Shown piece by piece: positions 9,962 to 19,137 of a stretch of 64,000 bases of DNA (the stretch's first letter is position 1; each line of letters starts with the position of its first letter). The stretch comes from Bradyrhizobium sp. SRS-191 (lineage in GTDB: Bacteria; Pseudomonadota; Alphaproteobacteria; Rhizobiales; Xanthobacteraceae). Under the pieces are notes generated by a model that was given only the letters and a program-made list of their open reading frames with translations, had not been told where the DNA came from and ran no database searches. The position numbers and the translations under genes were made by a program. The stretch covers positions 310,001 to 374,000 of the forward strand of contig NZ_JANBVS010000005.1 in NCBI RefSeq assembly GCF_024586915.1, written 5' to 3'.

Positions 9962-10939
9962 GTGGAATTCCTGTTCATCGCGTTTGCCGGCAAGCCCCTC
10001 TGGATGTGGCTCGCCTTTCTCGCAATCGTGCTCGCCCTGCTCGTGTTCGACCTCGGCATCGTCCATCGCAAGACGCGCGCAATCTCGGTGCGCGAAAGCC
10101 TCGTGATGAGCGCCGTCTACATCATGCTCGCGCTCGTGTTCGGCGCATGGGTGTGGTGGCAGCTCGGAGCCGAGGCCGGCACGGCCTATCTCACCGCATT
10201 CACGATCGAGAAGGCCCTGGCGATGGACAATGTGTTCGTCATCGCCATGATCTTCAGCTACTTCGCGATCCCGCGCGCCTATCAGCATCGCGTGCTGTTC
10301 TGGGGCATCGTCGGCGTGATCGTGCTGCGCGCGATCATGATCGGACTCGGTGCCGCGATCGTCGCCCAGGCGAGCTGGGTGCTCTATGTATTCGCGCTGT
10401 TCCTGGTCGCTACCGGCGTCAAGATGCTGGTGTTCAAGGACAAGCCGCATGATGTCGGCGCCAATCCGGCGCTCAACTGGATGCGCCGCCGCTTCGACGT
10501 GACGGACCGCCTGCACGAAGAGCGCTTCTTCGTGCGTCAGCCTGACGCGAGCGGCAAGATGACCTGGTTCATGACGCCCCTCTTCCTGGCGCTGATCCTG
10601 ATCGAGTTCGCCGACGTCATCTTCGCCGTCGACAGCGTGCCCGCGATCTTCGCGATCTCGACCGACCCGTTCGTGGTCTACACCTCGAACATCTTCGCGA
10701 TCCTGGGCCTGCGCGCGCTGTACTTTGCGCTGGCCGCGATGGTCGACCGATTCCAGTATCTGAAGCTGGCGCTGGCTGCGGTGCTGATCTTCATCGGCTC
10801 GAAGATCTTCCTGGCCGATCTGCTCGGGTTGGAAAAATTTCCCCCCGCGCTGTCGCTCGGCATCACCTTCGGCCTGCTCGGCGCCGGCATCGCCTACTCG
10901 CTGTGGAAGACCCGTCCGGCGGTCGAGCAGGTGAAGTGA
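9962..10939 (+). CDS. TerC/Alx family integral membrane protein
   Basis: The 325-residue protein has about nine membrane helices and the two acidic membrane motifs of TerC/Alx proteins: EKALAMDNVFVIAMIF (about residues 81-96) and EFADVIFAVDSVPAIFA (about 217-233). Family members such as E. coli Alx export manganese; others are linked to tellurite resistance. The overall layout, including the cytosolic loop RRFDVTDRLHEERFFVR, fits the Alx (TIGR03718) branch. Start is GTG at 9962 with AAGAGGA upstream. ExoD follows after 18 nt, so the two probably share a transcript. Confidence 0.92.
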   Translation: MEFLFIAFAGKPLWMWLAFLAIVLALLVFDLGIVHRKTRAISVRESLVMSAVYIMLALVFGAWVWWQLGAEAGTAYLTAFTIEKALAMDNVFVIAMIFSYFAIPRAYQHRVLFWGIVGVIVLRAIMIGLGAAIVAQASWVLYVFALFLVATGVKMLVFKDKPHDVGANPALNWMRRRFDVTDRLHEERFFVRQPDASGKMTWFMTPLFLALILIEFADVIFAVDSVPAIFAISTDPFVVYTSNIFAILGLRALYFALAAMVDRFQYLKLALAAVLIFIGSKIFLADLLGLEKFPPALSLGITFGLLGAGIAYSLWKTRPAVEQVK

Positions 10940-10957
10940 GAAGCGAGAGGTCGCGGC

Positions 10958-11908
10958 GTGGCAGAGGATATCGCATCCAATGACGAGACCTTGCCGGGGC
11001 CGCGCCGGCACAACGGTCCGATCAGCCGGCGGCTGCTCGCGATCGCGCGCACGGTGCGTTCGGAGGAGCCGTCGGTCGGCGAGTTGTTCGACCGGCTGGA
11101 GTCCGAAGGACTCGGCCTGACGCTGCTGCTGCTGACGATCCCGGCGCTGATCCCGCTGCCGGGGCCGTTCGGCATGGTGTTCGGCACCTTCGTCGCATTG
11201 GTCGCGTTGCAGATCCTGTTCGGTGCCGAGCGGCTGTGGCTGCCGCAAACGCTGCGACAGCGTCCGGTGCCGCAGCGGCTGCTGCGCAAGGTGATCCGCG
11301 CCGGGCTCGACTGGGCGGGCTATGCCGAGCGCGGCCTGCGCGAGGACCGGCTGGTCTGGCTGACCGGCCGCACCGCACGCATGGTCCTGGCCCTGCCGCT
11401 GCTGCTGATGGCCGTCACGATCATTCTTCCGATTCCGATGGGCAATGTGATGCCGGCGCTGGCGCTGATCGCCGCCTCGATCGGCTTCATGGCCGGCGAC
11501 GGGCTGGCGGTGCTGCTGTCGATGCTGATTGCCGCGGCCGCCGTGGTCTGGACCGCAGTGCTACTCTATACCGGCGCGGCCGCGGCGGACTATGCCGCCA
11601 CGCTGCTGGCGCGTCTCGCCGTCGAGCTGCGGACGATGCTGGCGAGCATCGGCGTCGATCTCGGCTTCGCAGCCGGTGTTTCGACCGTGTTTGCGGTCGC
11701 CACGGGCCTCATCGCTCTCGCCTTCTGGGTTCAGACGATCCGCCACACGCGCGGCCGGCGCGCGTCCGTCGATCCCGCATTGGACCCGCGCGAGCGCTCT
11801 CGCGCGATCGCGCGCCGCAGCCGAGGCCTCGTCACGGCGGCAAGCCTGGCGACCGCGGCCGCGGCGATCCTCATCGCAACGCGGCTGATGTTGACCGGAT
11901 GGATCTGA
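10958..11908 (+). CDS. ExoD-family exopolysaccharide synthesis protein
   Basis: The 316-residue protein matches the ExoD family: a cytoplasmic N-terminal part with VGELFDRLESEGLGLTLLLL, the PALIPLPGPFGMVFG segment, and several membrane helices (LLLMAVTIILPIPMGNVMPAL, LAVLLSMLIAAAAVVWTAVLL). ExoD in Sinorhizobium affects exopolysaccharide production and nodule invasion; the biochemical activity is unknown. A C-terminal extension with two more helices is present. Start is GTG at 10958, preceded by GCGAGAGG. It lies 18 nt after the TerC gene. Confidence 0.85.
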   Translation: MAEDIASNDETLPGPRRHNGPISRRLLAIARTVRSEEPSVGELFDRLESEGLGLTLLLLTIPALIPLPGPFGMVFGTFVALVALQILFGAERLWLPQTLRQRPVPQRLLRKVIRAGLDWAGYAERGLREDRLVWLTGRTARMVLALPLLLMAVTIILPIPMGNVMPALALIAASIGFMAGDGLAVLLSMLIAAAAVVWTAVLLYTGAAAADYAATLLARLAVELRTMLASIGVDLGFAAGVSTVFAVATGLIALAFWVQTIRHTRGRRASVDPALDPRERSRAIARRSRGLVTAASLATAAAAILIATRLMLTGWI

Positions 11909-11973
11909 GGTTCCGGGGAGCGGACATATTTTGGTGAGCGGCGTCGGTCGCAGCGCTCGACACTTGTCATTGA

Positions 11974-11995
11974 ACTCGCAATAAAAAATGCGAGT
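11974..11995. repeat. Short inverted repeat upstream of the CYTH-CHAD gene
   Basis: Arms actcgca and tgcgagt are separated by an A-rich 8-nt loop (ataaaaaa). The repeat lies between the ExoD stop and the CYTH-CHAD start. It lacks a T-run after the stem on the plus strand, so it is not a standard terminator; it could be an operator or a weak processing hairpin. Confidence 0.3.
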
Positions 11996-12078
11996 GAAGA
12001 GGTGCTTGCGCGCCCGATGGGGCGGAGACCTGCAAGAATTGCCACTGTTCCGCGTGGAGTGCTGCGGCTATACCAAAG

Positions 12079-13851
12079 ATGACTGTCATCAAACGGTTAC
12101 AGAATCGACAAATGCCCGATTCCAACGCCACCGCGTCGATCCACGGCAGTGACCGTGCGCTCGGCGCGCCGGACGCCAGTGAATCCGCGAGCAGCCGCCA
12201 GAGCCGTGCCGCCGACCCGGCGTCGCAACTCGGTGAGCAGACCGTCTCGAAGCCTGCTGAGGGAGCCGCAGACAGCGACGCCGCCGCGCCGTCCCTTCCT
12301 GATCCGGAGGCCGGCACCGGTCATGAGATCGAGCTCAAGCTGCTCGTCGATCCAACGCAGCTCGCCGGCTTCAATGCCGCGGCGATCGTCGCCGCGCATG
12401 CGCGCAACAAGGGCACGCGCAAGCATCTCAAATCCGTCTACTACGATACGCCCAAGCACGCGCTGTGGAAGAACGGCTTCACCTTGCGGGTCCGCCAGAC
12501 CGGCGCGCGCTTCGTCCAGACCGTGAAGGCGCAACACAGCGACGACCCGCTCAAGCGCGGCGAATGGGAAGCCAGCGTCGCTTCGCTGGAGCCGGACATG
12601 TCCCTCGCCGCGGCGCTGTTGCCCGAAGAGCTGCGCGACACCCTCACCAATGCGACGCTGCAGCCGGTGTTCACCTCCGACGTGCATCGTCACGCGCGGC
12701 TGCTCGATGTCCCCGGCGCGGTCATCGAGATCGCCTTCGACAGCGGCGTCATCAAGGCCGGCGAACACAGCGAGATCGTGAGCGAGATCGAGCTGGAACT
12801 GAAGAACGGCAATCCCGCAGCGATCTACGAGATCGCGCTGCGGCTCGCCGAGCACGGCGACGTCAGGCCATCGATCCGCAGCAAGTCCGCGCGCGGCTTC
12901 GATCTCGCCGCCGGCCGTCCGCCAGGTGCAGAGAAGCCGCGTCGGCCCAGCTTCGATCCGGCGGTGTCGCTGGACGAAGCCTTCGCCATCGTCCTGCGCG
13001 GCAGCCTGCATCATTTGTTGCAGGCCCTGCCGGCCGCCGAGGACGGCGGTGATCCGGAAGGCGTGCACCAGCTGCGCGTCGCGCTGCGCCGCCTGCGCGC
13101 CGCGCTGCACATCATGCGCCCGCTCGGCAGCTCGGCTGCGCTCGACGGCCTCGAGACGGATGCGCGCTGGCTGGCCCAGAACCTGTCTGCTGCGCGCGAT
13201 CTCGACGTCTTCCTCACCCAGACACTGCCCGAGATCGCCGACGCCTGCACCATGGTCGCCGGCTTCGACACGTTGCGCGCACTCGCGGAGCGGCAGCGTG
13301 ACCTCGCCTATCGCAAGCTGCGCATTGCGCTCGCCGACCGCCGCTGCACCTCGTTCGTGCTCGGACTGGGCGCGTGGATCGCAACCCGCGGCTGGCGCAA
13401 CGACGTCTCGCCGGATGAGCTCGGACGGCTCGCCGGGCCGGCGGTCGATTTCGCCGGGCCCGTGCTGTCGGAGCGGCATCAGAGGGTGCTCAAGCGCGGC
13501 CGTCGTTTCAAGAAGCTGCCGGCCGAGCGCCGACACCGGCTGCGGCTGGCGCTGAAGAAGTTGCGTTACAGCATCGACTTCCTGCTGCCGCTCTATGGCC
13601 AGAGCAAGCCGGCGAAGAGATATGCGAGATCGCTCGCCGACCTGCAGGAGCAGCTCGGCCACTACAACGACATGGCCGTCACTGCCGGCGTCATCGAGAC
13701 GCTCGGCACGACCTCGACGGACGCGGCGATCGCCGCCGCCGCGATCACCGGCTGGCATGCGCATGCGATGGCCGGCGTCGAAGACCCGCTGCGCGACGCG
13801 TGGCGTGGCTTCACGAAAACGCCGACACCCTGGCAACCCGAGGAAGCGTGA
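12079..13851 (+). CDS. CYTH and CHAD domain protein (inorganic triphosphatase-like)
   Basis: Two domains are visible. The CYTH domain begins around residue 76 with the ExExK signature in HEIELKLLVD and continues through YYDTPKHALWKNGFTLRVR and EIELELKNGN; it forms a triphosphate-binding tunnel. The CHAD domain occupies about residues 300-580 with conserved histidines and basic residues (VHQLRVALRRLRAALH, RHRLRLALKKLRYSIDFL), and binds polyphosphate. E. coli YgiF has the same order and hydrolyses tripolyphosphate. The first 70 residues are low-complexity and probably disordered; the start could also be ATG 12112. The stop lies in a short duplication (13846-13875). Confidence 0.88.
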   Translation: MTVIKRLQNRQMPDSNATASIHGSDRALGAPDASESASSRQSRAADPASQLGEQTVSKPAEGAADSDAAAPSLPDPEAGTGHEIELKLLVDPTQLAGFNAAAIVAAHARNKGTRKHLKSVYYDTPKHALWKNGFTLRVRQTGARFVQTVKAQHSDDPLKRGEWEASVASLEPDMSLAAALLPEELRDTLTNATLQPVFTSDVHRHARLLDVPGAVIEIAFDSGVIKAGEHSEIVSEIELELKNGNPAAIYEIALRLAEHGDVRPSIRSKSARGFDLAAGRPPGAEKPRRPSFDPAVSLDEAFAIVLRGSLHHLLQALPAAEDGGDPEGVHQLRVALRRLRAALHIMRPLGSSAALDGLETDARWLAQNLSAARDLDVFLTQTLPEIADACTMVAGFDTLRALAERQRDLAYRKLRIALADRRCTSFVLGLGAWIATRGWRNDVSPDELGRLAGPAVDFAGPVLSERHQRVLKRGRRFKKLPAERRHRLRLALKKLRYSIDFLLPLYGQSKPAKRYARSLADLQEQLGHYNDMAVTAGVIETLGTTSTDAAIAAAAITGWHAHAMAGVEDPLRDAWRGFTKTPTPWQPEEA

Positions 13852-13949
13852 CGCGTTGGGAGGCGTGACGCGTTGTTCGATGCGGTCGTCGACGTGTCGC
13901 ATTGATCTGGTTCAAAACGCGCCTTCGCGATATGTGTCAGAGTGAACCC

Positions 13950-14162
13950 ATGAAGATATCCAGCCTGACGTGCCCCCATTGCCACGCCGCCTATGAGATC
14001 GCGGAATCGACCTCCGCCGTGGGCGCCCCTGGCCGGGTCGATTGCGGCATCTGCGGAACGCCGCTGGCCGCATGGAGTGAGCCGAAGCTGCGGGCCTTCC
14101 GTCTGGTGGTGCCGCCGGAGCACAAATACCCCCGCGTACCGGCGCCCGCCCCGCTCGCCTGA
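13950..14162 (+). CDS. Small zinc-ribbon protein
   Basis: The 70-residue product begins MKISSLTCPHCHAAYEIAES and has two cysteine pairs (CPHC and CGIC), the layout of the MJ0042/zinc-ribbon finger found at the front of many alphaproteobacterial proteins. Here the finger stands almost alone, followed only by a basic and proline-rich tail. The ATG at 13950 follows GAGTGA; an ATG at 13932 is also in frame. Likely cytoplasmic, binding zinc; role unknown. Confidence 0.65.
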   Translation: MKISSLTCPHCHAAYEIAESTSAVGAPGRVDCGICGTPLAAWSEPKLRAFRLVVPPEHKYPRVPAPAPLA

Positions 14163-14357
14163 CGCCGCCGTTCCGAAATCCGGAACGTTCCGCATGATTC
14201 GAAGGGATTGACCGCGCATCGCGCATGGCGCCATCGCGGGCTGCAACTTGCCTCGCTTTTTTGACCGGGTCATAGTCCGTCATCGCGCGGTGCCGGCGGC
14301 CGGTCTGCCGCATCCACTGCAGCGTCCCGATCCAACTCAGCGAGTCATCCCCTCCTC

Positions 14358-15530
14358 ATGCCCATCATCAACAGCATCGCCGCCTTGTCCGACGAAATGG
14401 CGGCCTGGCGCCACGACTTCCACGAAAATCCCGAACTGCTTTACGAAGTGCATCGCACCGCCGGCATCGTCGCCGACAAGCTGCGCGCCTTCGGCTGCGA
14501 CGAGGTCGTCACGGGCATCGGCCGCACCGGCGTGGTCGGCGTGATCCGTGGTCGCAACTCGTCCTCCGGCAAGACCATCGGCCTGCGCGCCGACATGGAC
14601 GCGCTGCCGATCGAGGAGACCTCCGGGGTGCCCTATGCGTCGAAGACGCCCGGCCTGATGCATGCCTGCGGCCATGACGGCCACACCGCGATGCTGCTCG
14701 GTGCTGCGAAGCATCTCGCCGAGACGCGCAATTTCGACGGCACCGCGATCGTGATCTTCCAGCCGGCCGAGGAAGGCGGCGCGGGCGGCAAGGCCATGGT
14801 CGACGACGGCCTGATGACGCGCTGGGGCATCCAGGAGGTCTACGGCATGCACAACATGCCCGGCGTGCCGGAAGGCCATTTCGAGATCTCGCCCGGCGCG
14901 ATGCTGGCCTCGGCCGATGCCATCCACATCAAGGTCACCGGCAAGGGCGGCCATGGCGGCGCCGGCCCGCACCGGGCCATCGACAGCATCCTGATCGCCT
15001 CGCAGATCGTCAACGCGCTGCAGTCGATCGTCGCGCGCAACGTCGATCCGCTGAAGTCGGCGGTGATCTCGATCTGCTCGATCCATGGCGGCACGACGTT
15101 CAACGTGATCCCCGAAACGGTCGAGATGCTCGGCACCGTCCGTACGCTCGATCCGGAGATCCGCGACCTCGTCGAGAAGCGCATCGTCGAGGTCGCCGAG
15201 GCCACCGCACGCGCCTATGGCGGCTCGGCGGAAGCGATCTACGAGCGCAAATATCCCGTCACGATGAACCATCCGGCCCAGGCGGCCTTTGCCGCCGATG
15301 TCGCCCGCGACGTCGCAGGCAGCGAGCGCGTCAACGACCGCGCCATCCCGCTGATGGGCGGCGAGGACTTCGCCTTCATGCTCGAAGCCCGCCCCGGCGC
15401 CTTCGTCTTCATCGGCATGGGCCCCGGCAACGAGTGCCACCATCCGGGCTACCGCTTCAACGACAACATTCTCAGCGCCGGCGCGTCCTACTGGGTGAAG
15501 CTGGTCGAAAAGAGCATGCCGGCGAACTGA
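14358..15530 (+). CDS. M20 family amidohydrolase (hippurate hydrolase/aminoacylase-like)
   Basis: This 390-residue enzyme belongs to the M20D group that cleaves N-acyl amino acids or similar amides using two metal ions. Visible motifs are GLRADMDALPIEE (metal-site Asp), HACGHDGHTAM, and QPAEEGGAGGKAMVDDG with the catalytic Glu pair. The dimerisation domain begins near KVTGKGGHGG. A C-terminal GGEDFAFM block and a final HHPGY complete the catalytic domain. Length is normal and the protein has no signal peptide, so it is cytoplasmic. It stands alone; repeat copy 2 begins 10 nt after the stop. The exact substrate is not predictable. Confidence 0.92.
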   Translation: MPIINSIAALSDEMAAWRHDFHENPELLYEVHRTAGIVADKLRAFGCDEVVTGIGRTGVVGVIRGRNSSSGKTIGLRADMDALPIEETSGVPYASKTPGLMHACGHDGHTAMLLGAAKHLAETRNFDGTAIVIFQPAEEGGAGGKAMVDDGLMTRWGIQEVYGMHNMPGVPEGHFEISPGAMLASADAIHIKVTGKGGHGGAGPHRAIDSILIASQIVNALQSIVARNVDPLKSAVISICSIHGGTTFNVIPETVEMLGTVRTLDPEIRDLVEKRIVEVAEATARAYGGSAEAIYERKYPVTMNHPAQAAFAADVARDVAGSERVNDRAIPLMGGEDFAFMLEARPGAFVFIGMGPGNECHHPGYRFNDNILSAGASYWVKLVEKSMPAN

Positions 15531-15540
15531 GCGTCGCCAC

Positions 15541-15677
15541 GTAGGGTGGGCAAAGCGGCCGCCGTAGGCGGCTGCGTGCCCACCGTCGTGCGGCATCCGC
15601 CGCGGCATAATGGTGGGCACGGCGCCGCCACGATCTCGCGCGGCGAGACAGCACGGCCGCGCCTTTGCCCGCCCTAC
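15541..15677. repeat. Palindromic intergenic repeat, copy 2
   Basis: Ends gtagggtgggcaaagc and gcctttgcccgccctac are inverted, with an inner inverted pair gtgcccacc (15576-15584) and ggtgggcac (15612-15620). It is the same element as at 6315-6453 and differs by scattered substitutions and a shorter middle. The element fills most of the gap between the amidohydrolase stop and the EamA gene. Confidence 0.85.
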
Positions 15678-15755
15678 ACACTTCGTTCGCTATCGAAACG
15701 TCTGTCTTCGCAGCGCGGCTAGGAGAGCCCATCCGTCTCCCGCCCGCGAGGCATC

Positions 15756-16649
15756 ATGCCGCGTCGCTCCCACCTCACCCGCGATCTCGCCCTCCTGCTC
15801 GTGCTGTCCACGCTGTGGGGCGCCTCCTACACCTTCATCAAGATCGGCGTCGAGACCATCCCGCCGCTGACGCTGATCGCAGCGCGCACGCTGGTCGCCG
15901 GCCTTCTGCTCGCATCCATCATCCGCGGCCGCGGTCTGGCCTGGCCGCGCGAACCTGCGATCTGGCGGCGTTTCCTGGTCCAGGCCGGGCTCAACAGCGT
16001 CGTTCCCTTCACGCTGATCGCCTGGGCCGAGCGCACCGTCGAGGCCGGCCTCGCCACGATCCTGAACGCCACCTCGCCGATCTTCACCTTCCTGCTGACC
16101 GCGCTCGTCACCCGCCATGAGCCGGTCACCTGGCGCAAGCTCGTCGGCGTCATCGCAGGCCTCGCCGGCACCTGCCTCATCGTCGGCGTCGAGGCGCTGC
16201 AGGGGGTCGGCCAGCAATTATGGGCCCAGCTCGCGATCGTCGCCGCCACCATCTGCTACGCGGGTGCCGCGATCGTCGGAAAGGGCTTCAAGGGTCTCGA
16301 CCCCATGCTGCCTGCTGCCGGCTCATTGCTGTCCGGCGCCGCGATCCTGATCCCGCTCGCGCTCGTCATCGACCATCCCTGGACGCTGGCGCCTTCGCTC
16401 CGCTCGGTGCTGGCGCTGCTCGCCCTTGCGATCATCTCGACCGCCGCCGCGATGGTGATCTACTTCCATCTGGTGCAGACCCTCGGCTCGATCGGCGCCA
16501 CCGCGCAGTCCTATCTGCGGGTCCCGATCGGCGTCGCGATCGCCGTGGCCGCCCTCGGCGAGCACCTCGCGCCGACAGCCTGGATCGGCCTCGCCTGCAT
16601 CGTCATCGGCGTGGTCGCGATGACGCTGCCGGCGCGCAAGCCCGGCTAA
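15756..16649 (+). CDS. EamA (DMT superfamily) transporter
   Basis: The 297-residue protein has ten predicted membrane helices in two EamA repeats; the first begins ALLLVLSTLWGASYTFIKIGV, a classic DMT start, and the second begins AIVAATICYAGAAIVGKGF. Such proteins mostly export amino acids or other metabolites. The product ends in the basic tail PARKPG. Its TAA overlaps the stop of the convergent oxidoreductase gene (both stops lie within 16646-16649). Confidence 0.9.
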   Translation: MPRRSHLTRDLALLLVLSTLWGASYTFIKIGVETIPPLTLIAARTLVAGLLLASIIRGRGLAWPREPAIWRRFLVQAGLNSVVPFTLIAWAERTVEAGLATILNATSPIFTFLLTALVTRHEPVTWRKLVGVIAGLAGTCLIVGVEALQGVGQQLWAQLAIVAATICYAGAAIVGKGFKGLDPMLPAAGSLLSGAAILIPLALVIDHPWTLAPSLRSVLALLALAIISTAAAMVIYFHLVQTLGSIGATAQSYLRVPIGVAIAVAALGEHLAPTAWIGLACIVIGVVAMTLPARKPG

Positions 16650-17659
16650 CCCAGCGCAATCGCGACCTTGCCGAAATGCGCGCCGCTCGACATGTAGTGG
16701 AACGCCTCGCGCGCCTCGGTGAACGGAAACACCCGATCGACCACCGGCTTAACCTGGTGCAACGCGAGCGCGTTCGCCAGCGCCTGGAGATCGTCGACCG
16801 AGCCGACCGTCACGCCCTGCAGCCGCTGCTGCTGCATCACCATCAAGGGCAGCCGCAGTTCCGACGCCGGCGCGCCGGCGAGCACGCCGATGAAGGCGAT
16901 GGTGCCGCCGATCCGGGTGGCGCGGATGGACTCGTTCAGTGTGCCGACGCCACCGACCTCGACCACGAGATCGACACCCTGCCCCGTGATCTCGCGCGCC
17001 TGCTTGCCCCAGTCCGGCGTGGTCTTGTAGTTCAGCGTCACGTCGGCGCCGAGCTCCTTCAGTCGCGCGATCTTCGCCTCGCTCGACGACGTCGCGATCA
17101 CGCGGGCGCCGGCGATCTTTGCAATCTGGAGCGCGAAGATCGAGACGCCGCCGGTGCCCTGCGTCAGCACCGTCTGGCCCGGCCGGATGCCGCCGAGCTT
17201 GACGACCGCGCTCCAGGCGGTGACGCCGGCACACGGCAGGGCCGCCGCTTCGATGTCGCTGAGATGGGCAGGCGTCCTGACCAGCGCCTGCGCGGGGAAG
17301 ACCCGATACTCCGTCAGCGTGCCGTCGACGGCGCCGCCGAGCGCCGCGCGCATCTTGGCTTCGCTCGGCTCCCCGCCGGTCCAGCCCTCGAAAAAGCTGC
17401 CGATGACGCGGTCGCCCCGCGCGAACGAAGCCACACCGTCGCCGACCGCCTCGACGACGCCCGCCCCGTCCGACAGCGGCACCAGCGGAAACTTCTGCTT
17501 GGAGCCGTAGCCGCCCCTGACGGTAAGAAGATCTCGATAGTTGATGCTCGCCGCATTGATCCGCACCAGCACCTCGCCGCGCGCCGGTTGCGGCACCGGC
17601 TTGTCGACCAGCGCCAGCGCATCGATCCCGCCCGGCCCCTGCAGCTCATAGCATCGCAT
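16646..17659 (-). CDS. Zinc-type alcohol dehydrogenase-like / quinone oxidoreductase family protein
   Basis: The 337-residue MDR-family enzyme has an N-terminal GroES-like fold (INYRDLLTVRGGYG, PLSDGAGVVEAVG, GDRVIGSFF) and a Rossmann domain with TQGTGGVSIFALQIAKIAGARVIA binding NAD(P)H. It lacks the structural-zinc cysteine cluster of true alcohol dehydrogenases, which fits the NADPH:quinone reductase side of the family. Start ATG at 17659 has AGGAGA 8 nt upstream; the frame is open further upstream but without family similarity. Confidence 0.9.
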   Translation of the reverse strand: MRCYELQGPGGIDALALVDKPVPQPARGEVLVRINAASINYRDLLTVRGGYGSKQKFPLVPLSDGAGVVEAVGDGVASFARGDRVIGSFFEGWTGGEPSEAKMRAALGGAVDGTLTEYRVFPAQALVRTPAHLSDIEAAALPCAGVTAWSAVVKLGGIRPGQTVLTQGTGGVSIFALQIAKIAGARVIATSSSEAKIARLKELGADVTLNYKTTPDWGKQAREITGQGVDLVVEVGGVGTLNESIRATRIGGTIAFIGVLAGAPASELRLPLMVMQQQRLQGVTVGSVDDLQALANALALHQVKPVVDRVFPFTEAREAFHYMSSGAHFGKVAIALG

Positions 17660-17787
17660 CGGAATGTCTCCTGCCCTCAGCCCGCGCTGTTGCTTCGCGC
17701 ATTGCCCACCGATGGTGGAGCGTTTCGCAGCGACGATCAAGCCGCGCCTGGTTCCGCATGGCGGACAAAAGCCGGAAGGCGCCGGGG

Positions 17788-17937
17788 CTAGCGGGCAGGC
17801 AAGTCTGGCCTCTGCAGTCGGCCGTCGTCGATCAAGGGCATCACGACATGGTCGAGCACGTACTCCGTTCCTACCAAGGTCATGACGATCGAAATCATCA
17901 GCAGGGCAGCCATCAGCATCATGTCGCGTCGATCCAT
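17788..17937 (-). CDS. Putative small membrane protein (49 aa)
   Basis: This short frame encodes MDRRDMMLMAALLMISIVMT followed by a soluble tail ending RPDLPAR. Residues 7-25 form one clear membrane helix with a positively charged cytoplasmic front, so the tail would face the periplasm. Codon choice resembles neighbouring genes. No strong ribosome-binding site is seen, and the protein is unlike any family I can name. It lies alone between the oxidoreductase and the HWE kinase, both also on the minus strand. Confidence 0.45.
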   Translation of the reverse strand: MDRRDMMLMAALLMISIVMTLVGTEYVLDHVVMPLIDDGRLQRPDLPAR

Positions 17938-18207
17938 TGAAGACATACGTCGCAGCGAACCACACGTTTCAGGCTGCCGGCGACGCGATCATATCTCGCC
18001 GATGGAACCGAGAGCGCTCTGAGGAACGGCGCAGCTCAATACACGTTCAAACCGCTGCCTCGCACTGCGGATCGCCTATGGGATGATAAGGCGCGACATC
18101 GTGGTGATCGTCGCCAATCCGCGCGGGCTCGGTCTGAGGACCGCGCTGCTCACATTCGAGATCCGCGACATCAGGCGGAACTGATCGGCACGTCCGCGCA
18201 ACACGCC

Positions 18208-19137
18208 TTACACATCCGCCTCGAACCTGATCCGGCCGAGCAAGCCGCTGTCGCGATACTCCTGCTCGATGCTGCCGCCGATCGCGGCCAGACTCGCCCT
18301 GATCATGCGGGTGCCGAACCCCTCCCCCACCGGCTGCTCGACGACGTGGCCCGACAGCTCGCGCCAGGTCACAAGGCTGCGGCCGCCGTCCTGCGCGAGC
18401 TGCACCTCGAGCCGTCCACCATCACCGCGCAACGCGCCGTATTTGACCGCATTGGTCGCGAGCTCATGAAAAACCAGCGCGAGATTCCGCACGGCCTCTG
18501 GGCCCAGTGGGATGTCCGTCCCCTCCACCGTGACCGCGCCGGATGCGCGATAGGGCTGCAGCTCGGCCTCGAGCAGCATGCGCAGCGTCATCACGCGCTG
18601 ATTGGACCAGGCGAGCGTGTTGGCGCGTGCGACGGCGTCGAGCCTGAGCGCGATCGCCTCGCCTTTCTGATGATCCTCGCCCGACAGGCTCGATCGCACG
18701 ATCGACTGGAACACCGCGAGCTGATTGTTGACGCGGTGCCTGAGCTCGCCCAGCAACAGCTCGCGCGCATGCTCGTTGCGCTTGAGCTCGATCAGCGCCG
18801 CGCGACAGAGATTGGCGAGCCAGATCACGAGCGCAGACGCCGCGAGGAACGCAACGAGATTGACGACCTCCTCATGACCGGGCCGGTCGGTGAAGCCGAT
18901 CAGCACGATCGCGGCCGACAGCCAAGCGGCAAAAACGGCCGCCGGCAGGCCGCCGAGCAGAGTTGCAAACAATACGGCCGGAAAGAACGGAGCATAGGCC
19001 AGGGTCGAGCCGGCGATGTCCAATCCGAAGCGGGAGGCGGCGGACACAGCGACGGCAAGAATCGTCAGCAGAAACGTGGTTGGCGACCACGGCCTGCGCC
19101 GAACAATCCAGTTTGAAAAACTCTGACCCAAGCGCAC
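18208..19137 (-). CDS. HWE/HisKA_2-type membrane sensor histidine kinase
   Basis: The first 115 residues hold four hydrophobic segments similar to the DUF4118/KdpD-type membrane unit (SRFGLDIAGSTLAYAPFFPAV region). The kinase core begins with the phospho-accepting box ELRHRVNNQLAVFQSI, followed by the ATP-binding N-box FHELATNAVKYGAL and the glycine-rich GFGTRMI near the end. This is the HWE/HisKA_2 pattern abundant in rhizobia, often linked to general stress or light responses. No response regulator is adjacent, so the partner is elsewhere. The C-terminus is complete. Confidence 0.9.
   Translation of the reverse strand: MRLGQSFSNWIVRRRPWSPTTFLLTILAVAVSAASRFGLDIAGSTLAYAPFFPAVLFATLLGGLPAAVFAAWLSAAIVLIGFTDRPGHEEVVNLVAFLAASALVIWLANLCRAALIELKRNEHARELLLGELRHRVNNQLAVFQSIVRSSLSGEDHQKGEAIALRLDAVARANTLAWSNQRVMTLRMLLEAELQPYRASGAVTVEGTDIPLGPEAVRNLALVFHELATNAVKYGALRGDGGRLEVQLAQDGGRSLVTWRELSGHVVEQPVGEGFGTRMIRASLAAIGGSIEQEYRDSGLLGRIRFEADV

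Noticed and set aside
18083-18184. 33-codon plus-strand frame MIRRDIVVIVANPRGLGLRT...
   Set aside because: Coding-like but very short, no ribosome-binding site and no recognisable family; not enough to call a gene.
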